From Halanaerobiales bacterium (GTDB lineage Bacteria; Bacillota; Halanaerobiia; Halanaerobiales; DTU029): a stretch of DNA of 64,000 nucleotides. Made by a program: the position numbers and the translations under genes. Of this stretch, positions 51,441-61,328 are shown piece by piece; position 1 is the stretch's first letter, and each line of letters starts with the position of its first letter. Location: positions 1-64,000 of the forward strand of contig JARRCS010000005.1 of the NCBI GenBank assembly GCA_029981855.1. Direction: 5' to 3'. The notes beneath the pieces are model-generated. The model was given only the letters and a program-made list of their open reading frames with translations. It made no database searches and was not told the DNA's origin.

Positions 51441-53233
51441 CTTAAGGCCTCCATTTTATCGACAAATTCAGCGAAGGTCCCTATAGCAGCCTCGATGGGA
51501 GCTGATGAAGTCAGATCAACACCGGCTTTCTTTAAAAGATGTAGTGGATAATCCGAATCCCCACTCTTTAAGAAATTCAGGTACCTCTCTACGGCTCCAT
51601 CTTCTTTCTGCAGTATCTTACCGGCCAGTGCAGTAGCAGCCGAAAAACCGGTGGCATACTTGTAAACATAGAAATTATAATAAAAATGGGGAATCCTAGC
51701 CCATTCCAGGTCTATCTCATTATCAACAACTATCTCCGGTCCGTAGTACTGTATATTTAAATCATGGTAGATCTCTTTAAGCAACTGAGGGGTCAGCGGG
51801 TTACCCTTTTCCGCCTCTTCATGAATAATCTTCTCAAACTCGGCAAACATGGTCTGCCTGAAGACCGTACCCCTGAACTGTTCTAAATAGTGATTAATTA
51901 AAAACCTCTGCTCATTCTCATCATCGGTATGATCAAGCAGGTAATTAATTAACAGGGTTTCATTTAAGGTAGAAGCTACTTCAGCGACAAAGATCTTATA
52001 GTTAGCATAAACAAAGGGCTGATTCTTATTTGAATAATAACTGTGCAGAGCGTGACCCATTTCATGAGCCAGAGTAAAGACATTATCCAGATTATCTGTA
52101 TAATTTAATAAAACATAGGGATGTACCCCATAACAGCCCGATGAATAGGCACCTGATCTCTTTCCTTTATTCTCATAGACATCAATCCAGCCCGAATTAA
52201 AACCCTCCCTGAGAATACCAAGATATTCATCTCCCAGGGGTTTTAACCCTTGAAGAACCTTTTCTTTAGCCTCGACAAAGGGAATCTTCATCTCAACTTC
52301 CTTAACCAGCGGGGCATAGATATCATACATGTGGAGTTCATCTAGTCCCAGAATCCTTTTTCTTAAAGAGATATAACGGTGCATAGGCTCAAGGTTTTCT
52401 TTAACGGTGTTGATCAGGTTGTTATAGACAGCAACCGGAACATTATCATCATCCAGGGAGGCCTCCAGGGCAGAGTTATATTTTCTGGCCCGGGCATAGA
52501 AAATATGGCCCTTAACAGCTGTACTCAGGGTAGTAGAAAAGGTATTGATAAATTCAGCGTACTTACTGTAGAGTCCCTTAAAGGCATCCTCCCTGACCCG
52601 CCGGTTTTTACTCTGCATAAACTCTATGTAGCGGCCGTGGGTTAATCTGACCTCTTCCCCCTCCTCATCCTTAATCGTCGGAAAGGTAAGGTCAGCATTA
52701 TTAAGCATGCTGAATATGTTATCAGGGCCCTGAGTTACATCCCCGGCCATAGCCAGTAAACGTTCTTCACTGGCCGAAAGATAATGCTCCTTCTGCCTTA
52801 AGGTATTATCCAGCAGATGCCTGTATAGCTCCAGTCCTTTAGTATCTTCAATATACCTCTCAACCTCTTCCCGGGAAAGAGTTAATATTTCAGGGACCAT
52901 AAAGGAGGTAGTACTGGCTACCCGGTTATATAAAGACTGGGCCCTGTTAAATAAGGCTTGATAGGTCTGATTACTGGTATCTTCATCCTGTCGCATATGC
53001 GCATAGGCATATAACCTGCTGACAACCTCCTGAATATCCATGATTAAGTCTAAACCCTTCAGGAGAACCTTGCCGGAGCTTACCAGTCTACCCTGATAAT
53101 CCCCGACCTTTTCTAGCAACTCCTCAACCTTTTTAAAATCCTTCTCCCACTCTTCATCCGAATTATAAATATCCTCCAGATCCCACTTATACTCGTCATC
53201 AATCTCACTTCTTAAAGGTAATTCCTTTGCCAA
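51437..53233 (-). CDS. pepF: Oligoendopeptidase F
   Basis: A 598-residue cytosolic zinc metallopeptidase (M3B) hydrolysing short peptides. The HExxH zinc site is LAHEMGHALHSYYS at about residue 385, and the downstream Glu ligand is in FVAEVASTLNE. The N-terminal helical region RSEIDDEYKWDLEDIYNSDEEWE-like is typical. The start is TTG (53231-53233), directly abutting the TAA of ogt, so translation is probably coupled; the ribosome binding site GAGAGG lies within ogt. Confidence 0.94.
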   Translation of the reverse strand: MAKELPLRSEIDDEYKWDLEDIYNSDEEWEKDFKKVEELLEKVGDYQGRLVSSGKVLLKGLDLIMDIQEVVSRLYAYAHMRQDEDTSNQTYQALFNRAQSLYNRVASTTSFMVPEILTLSREEVERYIEDTKGLELYRHLLDNTLRQKEHYLSASEERLLAMAGDVTQGPDNIFSMLNNADLTFPTIKDEEGEEVRLTHGRYIEFMQSKNRRVREDAFKGLYSKYAEFINTFSTTLSTAVKGHIFYARARKYNSALEASLDDDNVPVAVYNNLINTVKENLEPMHRYISLRKRILGLDELHMYDIYAPLVKEVEMKIPFVEAKEKVLQGLKPLGDEYLGILREGFNSGWIDVYENKGKRSGAYSSGCYGVHPYVLLNYTDNLDNVFTLAHEMGHALHSYYSNKNQPFVYANYKIFVAEVASTLNETLLINYLLDHTDDENEQRFLINHYLEQFRGTVFRQTMFAEFEKIIHEEAEKGNPLTPQLLKEIYHDLNIQYYGPEIVVDNEIDLEWARIPHFYYNFYVYKYATGFSAATALAGKILQKEDGAVERYLNFLKSGDSDYPLHLLKKAGVDLTSSAPIEAAIGTFAEFVDKMEALS

Positions 53234-53734
53234 TTATCTTTTCATCCTCTCTATATTTTTTTCATGTTCCAGCAGCCATCTCTTCCGCCATAGACTTCCG
53301 GCATAGCCGGTCAGTCCCCCATCAGCTCCTATAACCCTGTGACAGGGTATAATTATAGGTAGGGGATTTTTACTGCTGGCCATCCCAACAGCCCGGGCAG
53401 CCCCGGAGTTGCCGATTGACCGGGCAATCTCACTATAGGTACGGGTTTCGCCATAGGGAATTTTAAGCAGTTCCTGCCAGACCCTGATTTGAAATTCAGT
53501 CCCCTTGAGGATCAACGGGAAATCAAATTCCTTCCTTTTACCGGTAAAATACTCATTAAACTGTTGAAGAATAAGCTTACAGTTTTCACAGGTTTTCCGC
53601 TGGGATAATGGTGACCTAATAATATTTTCCTCATCACCGGTAAAATCTATCCGGATTATTCCCCGGGTTGTAAAAAAGATATTCAATAGACCTAAGGGTG
53701 AAGGATAATGAAAATTAAAGGTCTCCTCCATCAT
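53234..53734 (-). CDS. ogt: Methylated-DNA-[protein]-cysteine S-methyltransferase
   Basis: A 166-residue suicide repair protein taking alkyl groups from O6-alkylguanine. The active site is PIIIPCHRVIGADGGLTGYAG, with the PCHR cysteine. YGETRTYSEIARSIGNSGAARAVG forms the helix-turn-helix with the arginine finger. The ATG pair overlaps the stop of the FAD enzyme gene by 4 bases, with GGGGGGAG upstream. Confidence 0.95.
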   Translation of the reverse strand: MMEETFNFHYPSPLGLLNIFFTTRGIIRIDFTGDEENIIRSPLSQRKTCENCKLILQQFNEYFTGKRKEFDFPLILKGTEFQIRVWQELLKIPYGETRTYSEIARSIGNSGAARAVGMASSKNPLPIIIPCHRVIGADGGLTGYAGSLWRKRWLLEHEKNIERMKR

Positions 53735-55638
53735 TCTCCCCCCCTGATATTCCTTAATCTTGCCGGAAGCGGGTATTTTTTTAAAAAATCCCCGATGATG
53801 ATATAGGCTTCTTTTCTGCTTAACAAACGGTCCGAGCGAACTGTCTCCTGAATAAAGCTGGGAATCAAACCAAGTTCTACTGCCCGCGGGTAATACTCAT
53901 CTGGAGACATCTCCGAGACCCTCTTGCTGACTGCCACAAGTAACAGCAGGGCAGCCTGGTTCCTACTTAAAGGCTTTTCACTACTCATCGTCTCCAGACC
54001 ACCTGGAACCCATTCATATAAGATAGGAGCCTCTCTCCTCTTCAAACCTTTAACTATCAGATGGGCAAATTCCCGCCCGGAGATACCTTCCTCCAACCGG
54101 AAATCATTCTTATATCCTGCTATTACCAGCCCCCAGGAGAGTAGTTCCTCCAGGTAAGGCAAGAGTATTTCATCATTAATAAGTCCCCGGTTACCTCTCG
54201 CTAAAAAGTAATCAACAGTCTTCCTAATCTTAAGCTCGCTTTGAATCTGCTTGATTAGTTCAGCTCTAGCAGGTATCTCTCTTAATTCTATTCCCCGGGC
54301 CAGGGAGATGGCTGCCGCTATCCCGGCGGCCTCTCCGGTCGTCATCCCTGTCGGTAGCACCCGGGCACTGGCAGCCGCCAGGGAGCTATAGCCACTGCTT
54401 CTGCCGACAACTAATAGATTGTTAATCCGTTTTGGAATTAGAGAGCGCAACGGTATCCCGTAAACCTCGGGATTAAATAAGACGAACCCATCATACTCCG
54501 GGGTAGATGCCTGATAATCAAGAGGATAGGAGGAAAGGGCTACTGTATCTGCAAAAATACGGTTGGCCAGCAGATCCTCAACCCGGAGTTGATACTCTGC
54601 CAGTATATGCCTCCCTTCCCTGACATATAACTCAGCAGGTGATTCAAGGAGTACTGCCTCTTTAAAGCCCCCCAGATTATCCTGTAGAAATTCTAAGACA
54701 TGCTCTGCCTCCTGCTGTCCCCTCCGGTAGGCCTCTGCCAGTGAATCCCTATCAGTCGGGTTAACGTTAAAGATTAACATGGAGTTAATATATACTTCAG
54801 CTCTATTATTAACCTCTTCAATAACGATGTTCAATCCCCTGAGCTTAATATTCTGATCCTGTGGTTGATAGAGCCGGCCTATCTTCACAAATCCCCAGGC
54901 ATGATCTCTGTTAATAAAGGAAGGACCGAATTTTTGGTTCGCAACATCCCTCTTTAAGCTATTCCAGTCAATATTACCCATATGTAGTATCAGTGTTACG
55001 GCCATATGGCGGTCGGGCAGACCTATATCTGCCCCGCCTTTAAAATAGGGCACACCGGCCTTGACAGCCAGGTCAGCATCCTGACTGGCATCGATTACCC
55101 GGTCAACCTTTAACACCCGAACCTTATCCCCTCTCTCAATTACTATCTCCGTAATCTTTCCTTTATTCAGGCTAATCCCGAGTAATCTTGAGTTATTATA
55201 TACCTGCAAATTTTCCTCAGCAGCCAGCATCTCCTGAAAGACCCGGGTAGCCTTCCCGATGGAAAAGGAGATACCACCACCTACCCTGTGATGCCATTCA
55301 CTAAATAAACCCCTGTTGAGATTACGGCCGTCAGGGCCATAATTAATATCCAGATAATTTAACCCCCCATAAGTCATTAAACCACCGGGGGTTTCCCTCT
55401 CCATAATCAGCAGGGTCCTGACGCCCTGCCGGGCGGCAGCAACTGCTGCCATAACACCTTCGGGTTCTCCCCCATATACAACCAGCGGAAAGGAACTCCG
55501 GCTTACAGATCCTATGCCTGTAGTATCTGTTGCCCCGACATTTCCGGCTGTTCCAGTGTTAGCATTTATAACCTTTGCATTTATAAATAATAAACCTATA
55601 ACTATTAACGCAATTACCCGGTAGAGTTTTTTTTGCAT
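53731..55638 (-). CDS. Exported FAD-dependent oxidoreductase with SLH-like C-terminus
   Basis: A 635-residue protein. The signal sequence covers about 1-27 (RVIALIVIGLLFINAKVINA). The FAD domain (PF12831-like) begins LVVYGGEPEGVMAAVAAARQ and contains RDVIDASQDADLAVKAG-type and VVGRSSGYSSLAAASARV blocks. From about 500 three degenerate SLH-type repeats appear: WGLVIAGYKNDFRLEEGISG followed by REFAHLIVKGL, then SRNQAALLLLVAVSKRV, then AVELGLIPSFIQETVRSDRL followed by SRKEAYIIIGDF. These would hold the enzyme at the wall or S-layer. Substrate unknown. GGGGG precedes the ATG. Confidence 0.78.
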   Translation of the reverse strand: MQKKLYRVIALIVIGLLFINAKVINANTGTAGNVGATDTTGIGSVSRSSFPLVVYGGEPEGVMAAVAAARQGVRTLLIMERETPGGLMTYGGLNYLDINYGPDGRNLNRGLFSEWHHRVGGGISFSIGKATRVFQEMLAAEENLQVYNNSRLLGISLNKGKITEIVIERGDKVRVLKVDRVIDASQDADLAVKAGVPYFKGGADIGLPDRHMAVTLILHMGNIDWNSLKRDVANQKFGPSFINRDHAWGFVKIGRLYQPQDQNIKLRGLNIVIEEVNNRAEVYINSMLIFNVNPTDRDSLAEAYRRGQQEAEHVLEFLQDNLGGFKEAVLLESPAELYVREGRHILAEYQLRVEDLLANRIFADTVALSSYPLDYQASTPEYDGFVLFNPEVYGIPLRSLIPKRINNLLVVGRSSGYSSLAAASARVLPTGMTTGEAAGIAAAISLARGIELREIPARAELIKQIQSELKIRKTVDYFLARGNRGLINDEILLPYLEELLSWGLVIAGYKNDFRLEEGISGREFAHLIVKGLKRREAPILYEWVPGGLETMSSEKPLSRNQAALLLLVAVSKRVSEMSPDEYYPRAVELGLIPSFIQETVRSDRLLSRKEAYIIIGDFLKKYPLPARLRNIRGGE

Positions 55639-55719
55639 TTATTTATCCCCCTATAACATCCAACTAATTACTTTTGCATTTAGCATCTTTTTTCATAGAT
55701 CTTTTGATATTACCAACCT

Positions 55720-57111
55720 TTAAAATTTAGCATTACCAGGTGTCCGCGGGAAGGGGATAATATCCCGAATATTACTCATACCGGAGATATACATCAAAAG
55801 TCTCTCAAAGCCCAGTCCGAAACCAGAGTGGGGTACTGTCCCATACTTACGTATATCTAAAAACCAGCGGTAATTATCAATATTCATACCGTTTTCTTCC
55901 ATTCTCCTTGCTAAAACATCATACCGTTCTTCTCTCTGACTGCCGCCGATTATCTCACCAACCTGAGGTACCAGACAGTCAACGGCAGCAACGGTCTTAT
56001 TATCATCATTAAGCCTCATGTAAAAGGCCTTGATATCCTTAGGATAATCAGTTACCATAATCGGTTTCTTAAAGTGCTTTTCGGTCAGATAGCGCTCATG
56101 CTCTGACTGCAGATCTATCCCCCACTCTACCGGATACTCAAAATCGGCATCTGCCTTTTTAAGGATCTCAATTGCCTCGGTATAGGTAACATGCCCGAAA
56201 TCAGCCTCAGCAATCTCCTTAATCGTTTTAATTCTACCCTTATCTATCCATTTATTGAAAAAGGCCATCTCTTCCTCAGCCTCCTCCAGGGCATAACGGA
56301 AAAGGTACTTGATAAAGTCTTCTATAATAACCATCATCTCCTTCAGGTCACAAAAGGCCATCTCCGGCTCTATCATCCAGAACTCAGCGGCATGGCGTGA
56401 AGTATTGGAATTTTCTGCCCTAAAGGTAGGACCAAAGGTATAAACATCTCCCAGGGCACAGGCCAGAAGTTCCGCCTCCAGCTGGCCGCTAACGGTTAAA
56501 CCAGCCTTTTCCCCGAAGAAATCCTGGCTAAAATCGACCTTACCTTCCCCGGTTAGTGGTGGGTTCTCCGGATCAAGGGTGGTTACACTGAAGACTTCCC
56601 CGGCCCCCTCGGCATCACTAGTAGTGATAATAGGGGTATGGATGTATTGAAAACCCCTCTCCTGAAAGAATTTATGGACGGCATAGGCCATTTTATTCCT
56701 GAAACGGTTTACCACCCCAAAGGTGTTAGTTCTCGGTCTCAGATGGGCAATCTCCCGCAGGAATTCAAAGGAATGGCGTTTTTTCTGCAGCAGATAATCG
56801 GCAGGAGATTCACCGACAATCTCAATCTCCTTTGCCTTCATCTCAATACTCTGTTCCCTACCTTCAACCTCCTCCAGATAACCAACAATCCTCAGACTGG
56901 CTCCGGTGTTAATCTCATCTAAGGGAAATTTTCCCGGTTCTAGAATGACAATCTGGAGATTGAACAGGGTACTCCCATCATTTATCTCTAAAAAGGCAAT
57001 ATTTTTCGATACCCTCTTGGTTCTCACCCAGCCGAGAACAATTACATCAGAGTAATCACCAATATTTTTAGCAAGGATATCCTTTATCTTTGTTCGCTTA
57101 AAATAGTCCAT
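55720..57111 (-). CDS. asnS: Asparagine-tRNA ligase
   Basis: A 463-residue class IIb synthetase with an N-terminal OB-fold anticodon domain ([22 protein letters not shown]-type start). Motif 2 is [20 protein letters not shown] and motif 3 [12 protein letters not shown]. The residues [14 protein letters not shown] and the AsnRS-type length separate it from AspRS. Start ATG 57109-57111 has AAGGAGG seven bases upstream; an extension upstream has no site. No T-box is visible in the leader, only a perfect 7-bp hairpin GCACAGA/TCTGTGC (57148-57166). Confidence 0.95.
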   Translation of the reverse strand: MDYFKRTKIKDILAKNIGDYSDVIVLGWVRTKRVSKNIAFLEINDGSTLFNLQIVILEPGKFPLDEINTGASLRIVGYLEEVEGREQSIEMKAKEIEIVGESPADYLLQKKRHSFEFLREIAHLRPRTNTFGVVNRFRNKMAYAVHKFFQERGFQYIHTPIITTSDAEGAGEVFSVTTLDPENPPLTGEGKVDFSQDFFGEKAGLTVSGQLEAELLACALGDVYTFGPTFRAENSNTSRHAAEFWMIEPEMAFCDLKEMMVIIEDFIKYLFRYALEEAEEEMAFFNKWIDKGRIKTIKEIAEADFGHVTYTEAIEILKKADADFEYPVEWGIDLQSEHERYLTEKHFKKPIMVTDYPKDIKAFYMRLNDDNKTVAAVDCLVPQVGEIIGGSQREERYDVLARRMEENGMNIDNYRWFLDIRKYGTVPHSGFGLGFERLLMYISGMSNIRDIIPFPRTPGNAKF

Positions 57112-57147
57112 GTAGTGTTCCTCCTTATTTAATGTAGAGTAAATTAT

Positions 57148-57166
57148 GCACAGATGAATTCTGTGC
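57148..57166 (-). other. Hairpin in the asnS leader
   Basis: GCACAGA / TCTGTGC around a 5-base loop, 37 bases before the asnS ATG. No T-run follows, so it is not a standard terminator. The surrounding 57167-57328 stretch is AT-rich and holds no gene that I can see. Confidence 0.5.
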
Positions 57167-57328
57167 CTTTGTAAAATTTCCCCATTTTTTAAACACATCG
57201 CAAAAAAAGTATTTTGAGTAATTGTAAATACAAAAACAGAGAAATCATTAGATATAATTTTAGGTTTTCCATTAATATATTTCGTTATTAATCTTTAAAT
57301 ACCTTTTTAAAAGGCAAAGAAATTATAA

Positions 57329-57356
57329 AAGGATAATGCAGTGAACATTATCCTTC
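57329..57356 (-). terminator. Terminator after glpP
   Basis: AAGGATAATG / CATTATCCTT arms with a 7-base loop on the minus strand, followed by TTATAATTTC. It ends the glp transcript before asnS. Confidence 0.75.
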
Positions 57357-57409
57357 AATTATAGTTAAAGTATTTTTTTCTTTTGATAGATTATAGCCAA
57401 AAAGCAATT

Positions 57410-57976
57410 TCACCATTCCCATAACTCCTGATTACTGGTAGAGACCGCCATTATACCCTTTTCCAGTAAGTCCTCTACCTCTTCCCTTCTGCGGATTAAC
57501 CCCCCGGCAATAATCGGGCAGGATAATTTATGCTCAATATGGTCAATAAAATAGGGGGCCGCTATCCCGGGTAAAATCTCTACAGCATCGGGCTGGTTAT
57601 GTTCCAGGATGTGTTCACCGGTTCTTAAGGCGGCAGAATCAAGCAGAAACAGGCGTTGAATAGCCATTAATCCTTCATTTCTGGCTGCCTTGACCAGATT
57701 GCTCTTAGTGGTTACAATCCCATCACAGAGATTATTGATAGCGAGATACCTTATACCCTGCTTATCCCGGCCGATCCCTTCAACTAGATCTATATGCAGG
57801 AAGACCAGTTTATCATGCTCCCGGGCCTTTTCCATAATCACCGGTAGGGCAAAGATATCACCATAGAGGATAAAGAGGGCAATAACGCTGCTCTTTACTG
57901 CTCTATCCAGAGATTCATAATTTCTTAGCCCGGCAATAACCGGGTGTTTTTTAAAATAGCGCTTTAAATGCTCCAT
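57410..57976 (-). CDS. glpP: Glycerol-responsive transcription antiterminator GlpP
   Basis: A 188-residue TIM-barrel-like RNA-binding regulator. Blocks HPVIAGLRNYE, FLHIDLVEGIGRDKQGIRYL, GIVTTKSNLVKAAR, QRLFLLDSAAL, VEILPGIAAPY and CPIIAGGLIRR define the family. In Bacillus GlpP with glycerol-3-phosphate binds the glpD leader and prevents termination. Here it is the last gene of the cluster whose leader contains a long terminator hairpin, the presumed target. Confidence 0.92.
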   Translation of the reverse strand: MEHLKRYFKKHPVIAGLRNYESLDRAVKSSVIALFILYGDIFALPVIMEKAREHDKLVFLHIDLVEGIGRDKQGIRYLAINNLCDGIVTTKSNLVKAARNEGLMAIQRLFLLDSAALRTGEHILEHNQPDAVEILPGIAAPYFIDHIEHKLSCPIIAGGLIRRREEVEDLLEKGIMAVSTSNQELWEW

Positions 57977-58010
57977 TGATATCCCATCCTAACGAATATA
58001 TTCCCGCAGC

Positions 58011-58403
58011 TTAAGCCGTTATCCTGGCCCTATCAGAAGTCTCCCTTTTAACATCCCTGGTTGCCACCAGATCTACACCTGTCTCCAGAAAATTTTTTCT
58101 GATTACCTGGCCGGTATAGACCGGGGCTTCAACCTCAATCCTGGCAATCTCTCTCATTGCCGGTAATAATAACTTCTTTGGTATAGGAGCAGCGGTCTTA
58201 ACCGGTACTAAGGGAAGTTCTCCTCCTTTAACCCTGACAGTGGTCGGTAAAATCCGAGTCGGATTCTCAAATTCCTTACGGGCATGTTCCTTTCCTACAG
58301 GACAGGAAAACCCTGAGATCTTTTTGATCTCCCCCCTCTCACTTTCCACCTTCATTCTGCAGCCTTTGGGGCAACCAATACATATAATAGTAGTTCTAGA
58401 CAT
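58011..58403 (-). CDS. DUF1667 (COG3862) zinc-finger/Fe-S-like protein
   Basis: A 130-residue protein with an N-terminal cysteine cluster IICIGCPKGCRMKV and a further Cys in ISGFSCPVGKEHA, four cysteines in all, fit for a metal or Fe-S centre. The C-terminal half contains VKTAAPIPKKLLLPAMREI. This family regularly accompanies GlpA-like and NAD/FAD oxidoreductase genes and probably forms a third subunit. I start at ATG 58403 after GGTGAGGG. It lies five bases after the stop of the oxidoreductase gene. Confidence 0.85.
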   Translation of the reverse strand: MSRTTIICIGCPKGCRMKVESERGEIKKISGFSCPVGKEHARKEFENPTRILPTTVRVKGGELPLVPVKTAAPIPKKLLLPAMREIARIEVEAPVYTGQVIRKNFLETGVDLVATRDVKRETSDRARITA

Positions 58404-58408
58404 AACCC

Positions 58409-59680
58409 TCACCTTCCTTCTTTTTCAATGGAGATTTTTATCCTGCTCATATTTTCATCTATCAAGGCTTCCGGCAGAAAGACTGTAACCATTTCACCCG
58501 GAGTCACTATCTCCCTTTTATAGGCAAGTAGTACCTTGCCAGTTCCATCCCTCAGTTTTATTTTGACATCCTTGCCTGGTTCTTTCACCCGCATAAATAG
58601 CTTAATCCTTTTTCTATCTTTATCCCGGTAATCAATCCTATGGGGTACAATATATCTAACATTCTTTCCCGGTTCCAGGCGAACCGGTTGGTCTCGCCAT
58701 TCTCTTTCTCCCTTCAGGTATTTACTTACAGCCCGGCCGGCAATCTCCCCCTCTTCGGTTACAAAATCAACGAGGTCATGCACCTGCAGGACATTACCGC
58801 AGGTAAAGACCCCTTCAACTTGCGTCTCCCTGACCTCATTAACAACCGGTCCACCGGTAACTCCATCCAGATCAATGCCTATCTCCCTGGTTAACTCATT
58901 CTCGGGGATTAAACCAACAGATAAAAGAACTGTATCACATTTAATCTCCTCTTCAGTCCCGGGAATAGGCCTTAATCGATCGTCAACCTGAGAAACTATT
59001 ACACTCTCAACCCTCTTCTTGCCGTTAATACTAGTAATAGTATGTCTCAGTTTAAGTGGTATATCAAAGTCATCCAGACATTGGACCTTATTTCTGACCA
59101 ATCCTGAAGAATAGGACATAATCTCGAGAACGGCCTTCACATCAGCCCCCTCCAGGGTCATCCTTCTGGCCATAATTAAACCTATATCACCTGAGCCGAG
59201 AATAACAACCTCCCTACCGGGCATATACCCCTCAATATTTACATACCTCTGGGCAGTCCCGGCAGTAAAGATACCTGCCGGTCTATCTCCGGGTATCAAA
59301 ATTGCCTCTCTCGTCCGTTCCCTGCATCCCATAGCCAAAACTATTGCCTTAGCCCTGATAGTTAATAAGCCTTCTTCCCTGTTTAGGGCCAGAACCTCCT
59401 TATTCTTACTTATCTTAATAACCATTGTTCCGGTTTTTACCTTTATCTTACTCCCTTTTAACCTTTCAATAAAACGACCGGCATATTCAGGACCTGTCAG
59501 CTCTTCCTTAAAATATTCTAGGCCGAAACCATTATGGATACACTGCTGTAATATACCTCCGAGATATTTATCTCTCTCCAGCAGCAGAATATTCTCAATG
59601 CCGCTATTTTCTGCCTCCAGGGCTGCCGCAAGGCCTGCCGGCCCTCCGCCAATAACCACCAGATCATAATTAAATCTCAT
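58409..59680 (-). CDS. NAD/FAD-dependent oxidoreductase of the glycerol-3-phosphate cluster
   Basis: A protein of about 423 residues with a two-dinucleotide-binding fold. The FAD site is LVVIGGGPAGLAAALEAE, the NAD site VVILGSGDIGLIMARRM, and the final FAD block VFTCGNVLQVHDLVDFVTEE. MGCRERTREAILIPGDRP is a hallmark of the HcnB/thioredoxin-reductase-like group seen beside GlpA homologues. It probably moves electrons from the GlpA-like subunit to NAD or another carrier. It overlaps the glpA-like stop by 11 bases; ATG 59680 was chosen. Confidence 0.87.
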   Translation of the reverse strand: MRFNYDLVVIGGGPAGLAAALEAENSGIENILLLERDKYLGGILQQCIHNGFGLEYFKEELTGPEYAGRFIERLKGSKIKVKTGTMVIKISKNKEVLALNREEGLLTIRAKAIVLAMGCRERTREAILIPGDRPAGIFTAGTAQRYVNIEGYMPGREVVILGSGDIGLIMARRMTLEGADVKAVLEIMSYSSGLVRNKVQCLDDFDIPLKLRHTITSINGKKRVESVIVSQVDDRLRPIPGTEEEIKCDTVLLSVGLIPENELTREIGIDLDGVTGGPVVNEVRETQVEGVFTCGNVLQVHDLVDFVTEEGEIAGRAVSKYLKGEREWRDQPVRLEPGKNVRYIVPHRIDYRDKDRKRIKLFMRVKEPGKDVKIKLRDGTGKVLLAYKREIVTPGEMVTVFLPEALIDENMSRIKISIEKEGR

Positions 59681-61172
59681 CACCATCACCTGCTCTCCTG
59701 ATCAGTTCCTTACTACAGGCCTTTAAGATCTCCGAGCCGGCACCCTTCTTGGTAACCTCAAGGGGTGAGATACCCAGTACTTTAGAGAGGATCTCCACCA
59801 CCCTGGGACCGCAGAAACCACCCTGACAGCGGCCTGCTCCGGCCCTCGTTCTCCTTTTGATGGCATCAAGTGACCTGGCAGGTACCGGCCGGTGGATTGC
59901 CCTGATTATCTCACCCTTTGTTACTCGTTCACAGCGGCAAATCATCTCTCCATAGTCGGGGTTTTCCTTAACTAACTTCTGCCAACCATCAAGATTTCCA
60001 GTTTCATACTCTTCATTGAAGATAACAGGAGTAGGTAGTGTTTCCTGAAAGTCTTCTTTTAAATGAATCTCTTTTCCAGGAGCAACCTCTCCAAGGGTCT
60101 CTTTTACCAGTTCAACAACCATCTCTGCAATTGCCGGAGCTGAGGTCAAGCCAGGCGACTGAATACCGGCCACATGAATTAAACCCCTGACCCTATTTGA
60201 AGGACCGATGATAAAGTCCTCATCCTCCGCTGCAGCTCTTAATCCGGAGAAGGAGGTGATCACATCACTTCTGGAAAGCCCGGGAACTAGTTTCCTGGCT
60301 CCGGAATAGACCTCATCCAATCCCGATGCTGTTGTTGCCGGGTCATCCCTTTCATCAACATCATGAGAATTGGGACCAAGTAGAAGATTGCCGTGAGTGG
60401 TGGGGGTTACCAGTATTCCTTTTGAAACCTTACTGGGAATGGGAAAAAGGACATGATTAACGAAATTACCCCAGTTTTTATCTAAGAGGTGATACTCCCC
60501 CTTACGGGGTCTAATATTAATACTATCATCTCCTGACATGGCTGCAATCTTATCGGAATATAGACCGGCTGCATTAATTACAACCTGAGTCTTTATTTCT
60601 CCCCTGTTAGTTTTAACTCCTGTTACCTTACTGCCTTCTGTCACTAAATCTACTACCTCTGTCTCAAGTAAGACCTTAACTCCATTGATGACAGCATTAT
60701 CGGCCAGGGCAATGGTAAACTCATAGGTTGATATTATACCTGCAGTCGGTGCATAGAGGGCATATTTAGCTTCAGGGTTTAAATTAGGCTCTATTACAAA
60801 CAATCTTTCACCTTGAATAATCTCCAAACCCCTGACGCCAAGCCTTTCACCATTCTCCTTTTCCCTCTTTAGCACCTGCAAATCTTTCTCATTAAAACCA
60901 ATAACCAGGGAGCCGATCCTTTTGAAAGGCACCTTTAGATCGGCTGCTAGTTTATCAAACATAGGATTAGCCTTTACATTAAGCTTTCCTTTCAGGGTTC
61001 TTGCATCGGCATTATACCCTGCATGAATTATTCCCGAATTTGCCTTACTGGTTCCCATGGCCACATCATCTTCCTTTTCCAAGAGAACTATATCCAGATT
61101 ATAACGGGCCAGTTCCCTGGCTATGGCTGAACCGGTCACACCTCCACCGATAATAACTATATCTGCCTTCAT
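59670..61172 (-). CDS. glpA: Glycerol-3-phosphate dehydrogenase, GlpA-like, with [2Fe-2S] domain
   Basis: A 500-residue flavoprotein. The N-terminal FAD/DAO domain starts VIIGGGVTGSAIARELARYN. GTSKANSGIIHAGYN and RPRKGEYHLLD follow. Residues about 405-460 are a BFD-like [2Fe-2S] domain with cysteines in MICRCERVTKGEI and GRCQGGFCGPRVVEIL. It oxidises glycerol-3-phosphate to dihydroxyacetone phosphate. No GlpB or GlpC is present; the next two genes encode the other likely subunits. Leader control by GlpP antitermination is expected. Confidence 0.9.
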   Translation of the reverse strand: MKADIVIIGGGVTGSAIARELARYNLDIVLLEKEDDVAMGTSKANSGIIHAGYNADARTLKGKLNVKANPMFDKLAADLKVPFKRIGSLVIGFNEKDLQVLKREKENGERLGVRGLEIIQGERLFVIEPNLNPEAKYALYAPTAGIISTYEFTIALADNAVINGVKVLLETEVVDLVTEGSKVTGVKTNRGEIKTQVVINAAGLYSDKIAAMSGDDSINIRPRKGEYHLLDKNWGNFVNHVLFPIPSKVSKGILVTPTTHGNLLLGPNSHDVDERDDPATTASGLDEVYSGARKLVPGLSRSDVITSFSGLRAAAEDEDFIIGPSNRVRGLIHVAGIQSPGLTSAPAIAEMVVELVKETLGEVAPGKEIHLKEDFQETLPTPVIFNEEYETGNLDGWQKLVKENPDYGEMICRCERVTKGEIIRAIHRPVPARSLDAIKRRTRAGAGRCQGGFCGPRVVEILSKVLGISPLEVTKKGAGSEILKACSKELIRRAGDGDEI

Positions 61173-61209
61173 TTTCTTCCCCCTCTCTCAAAGAAGAAAG
61201 CACTTCATG

Positions 61210-61276
61210 AAAAAAGAGAACCATTCATTAACATTAAGAAGGGTATACTTTACCCCCGGTTAACGAAATGGTTCTC
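61210..61276 (-). promoter_or_regulatory. GlpP-responsive terminator/antiterminator in the glpA leader
   Basis: Long arms GAGAACCATTTCGTTAAC (61259-61276) and GTTAATGAATGGTTCTC (61216-61232) pair almost fully, with an inner GGGTAAAGTATACCC stem, and are followed by six T on the minus strand. A terminator in the leader of a glp operon that encodes its own GlpP is the classical antitermination target. Confidence 0.82.
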
Positions 61277-61328
61277 TCTTATAATCTCTACCATTTTCAA
61301 TATGAAATTTTACTTTTAACTTAATTTA

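Noticed and set aside
57112-57328. T-box or other riboswitch before asnS
   Set aside because: No GGUGGNACCGCG-like T-box sequence or specifier stem is visible; only a simple hairpin is present.
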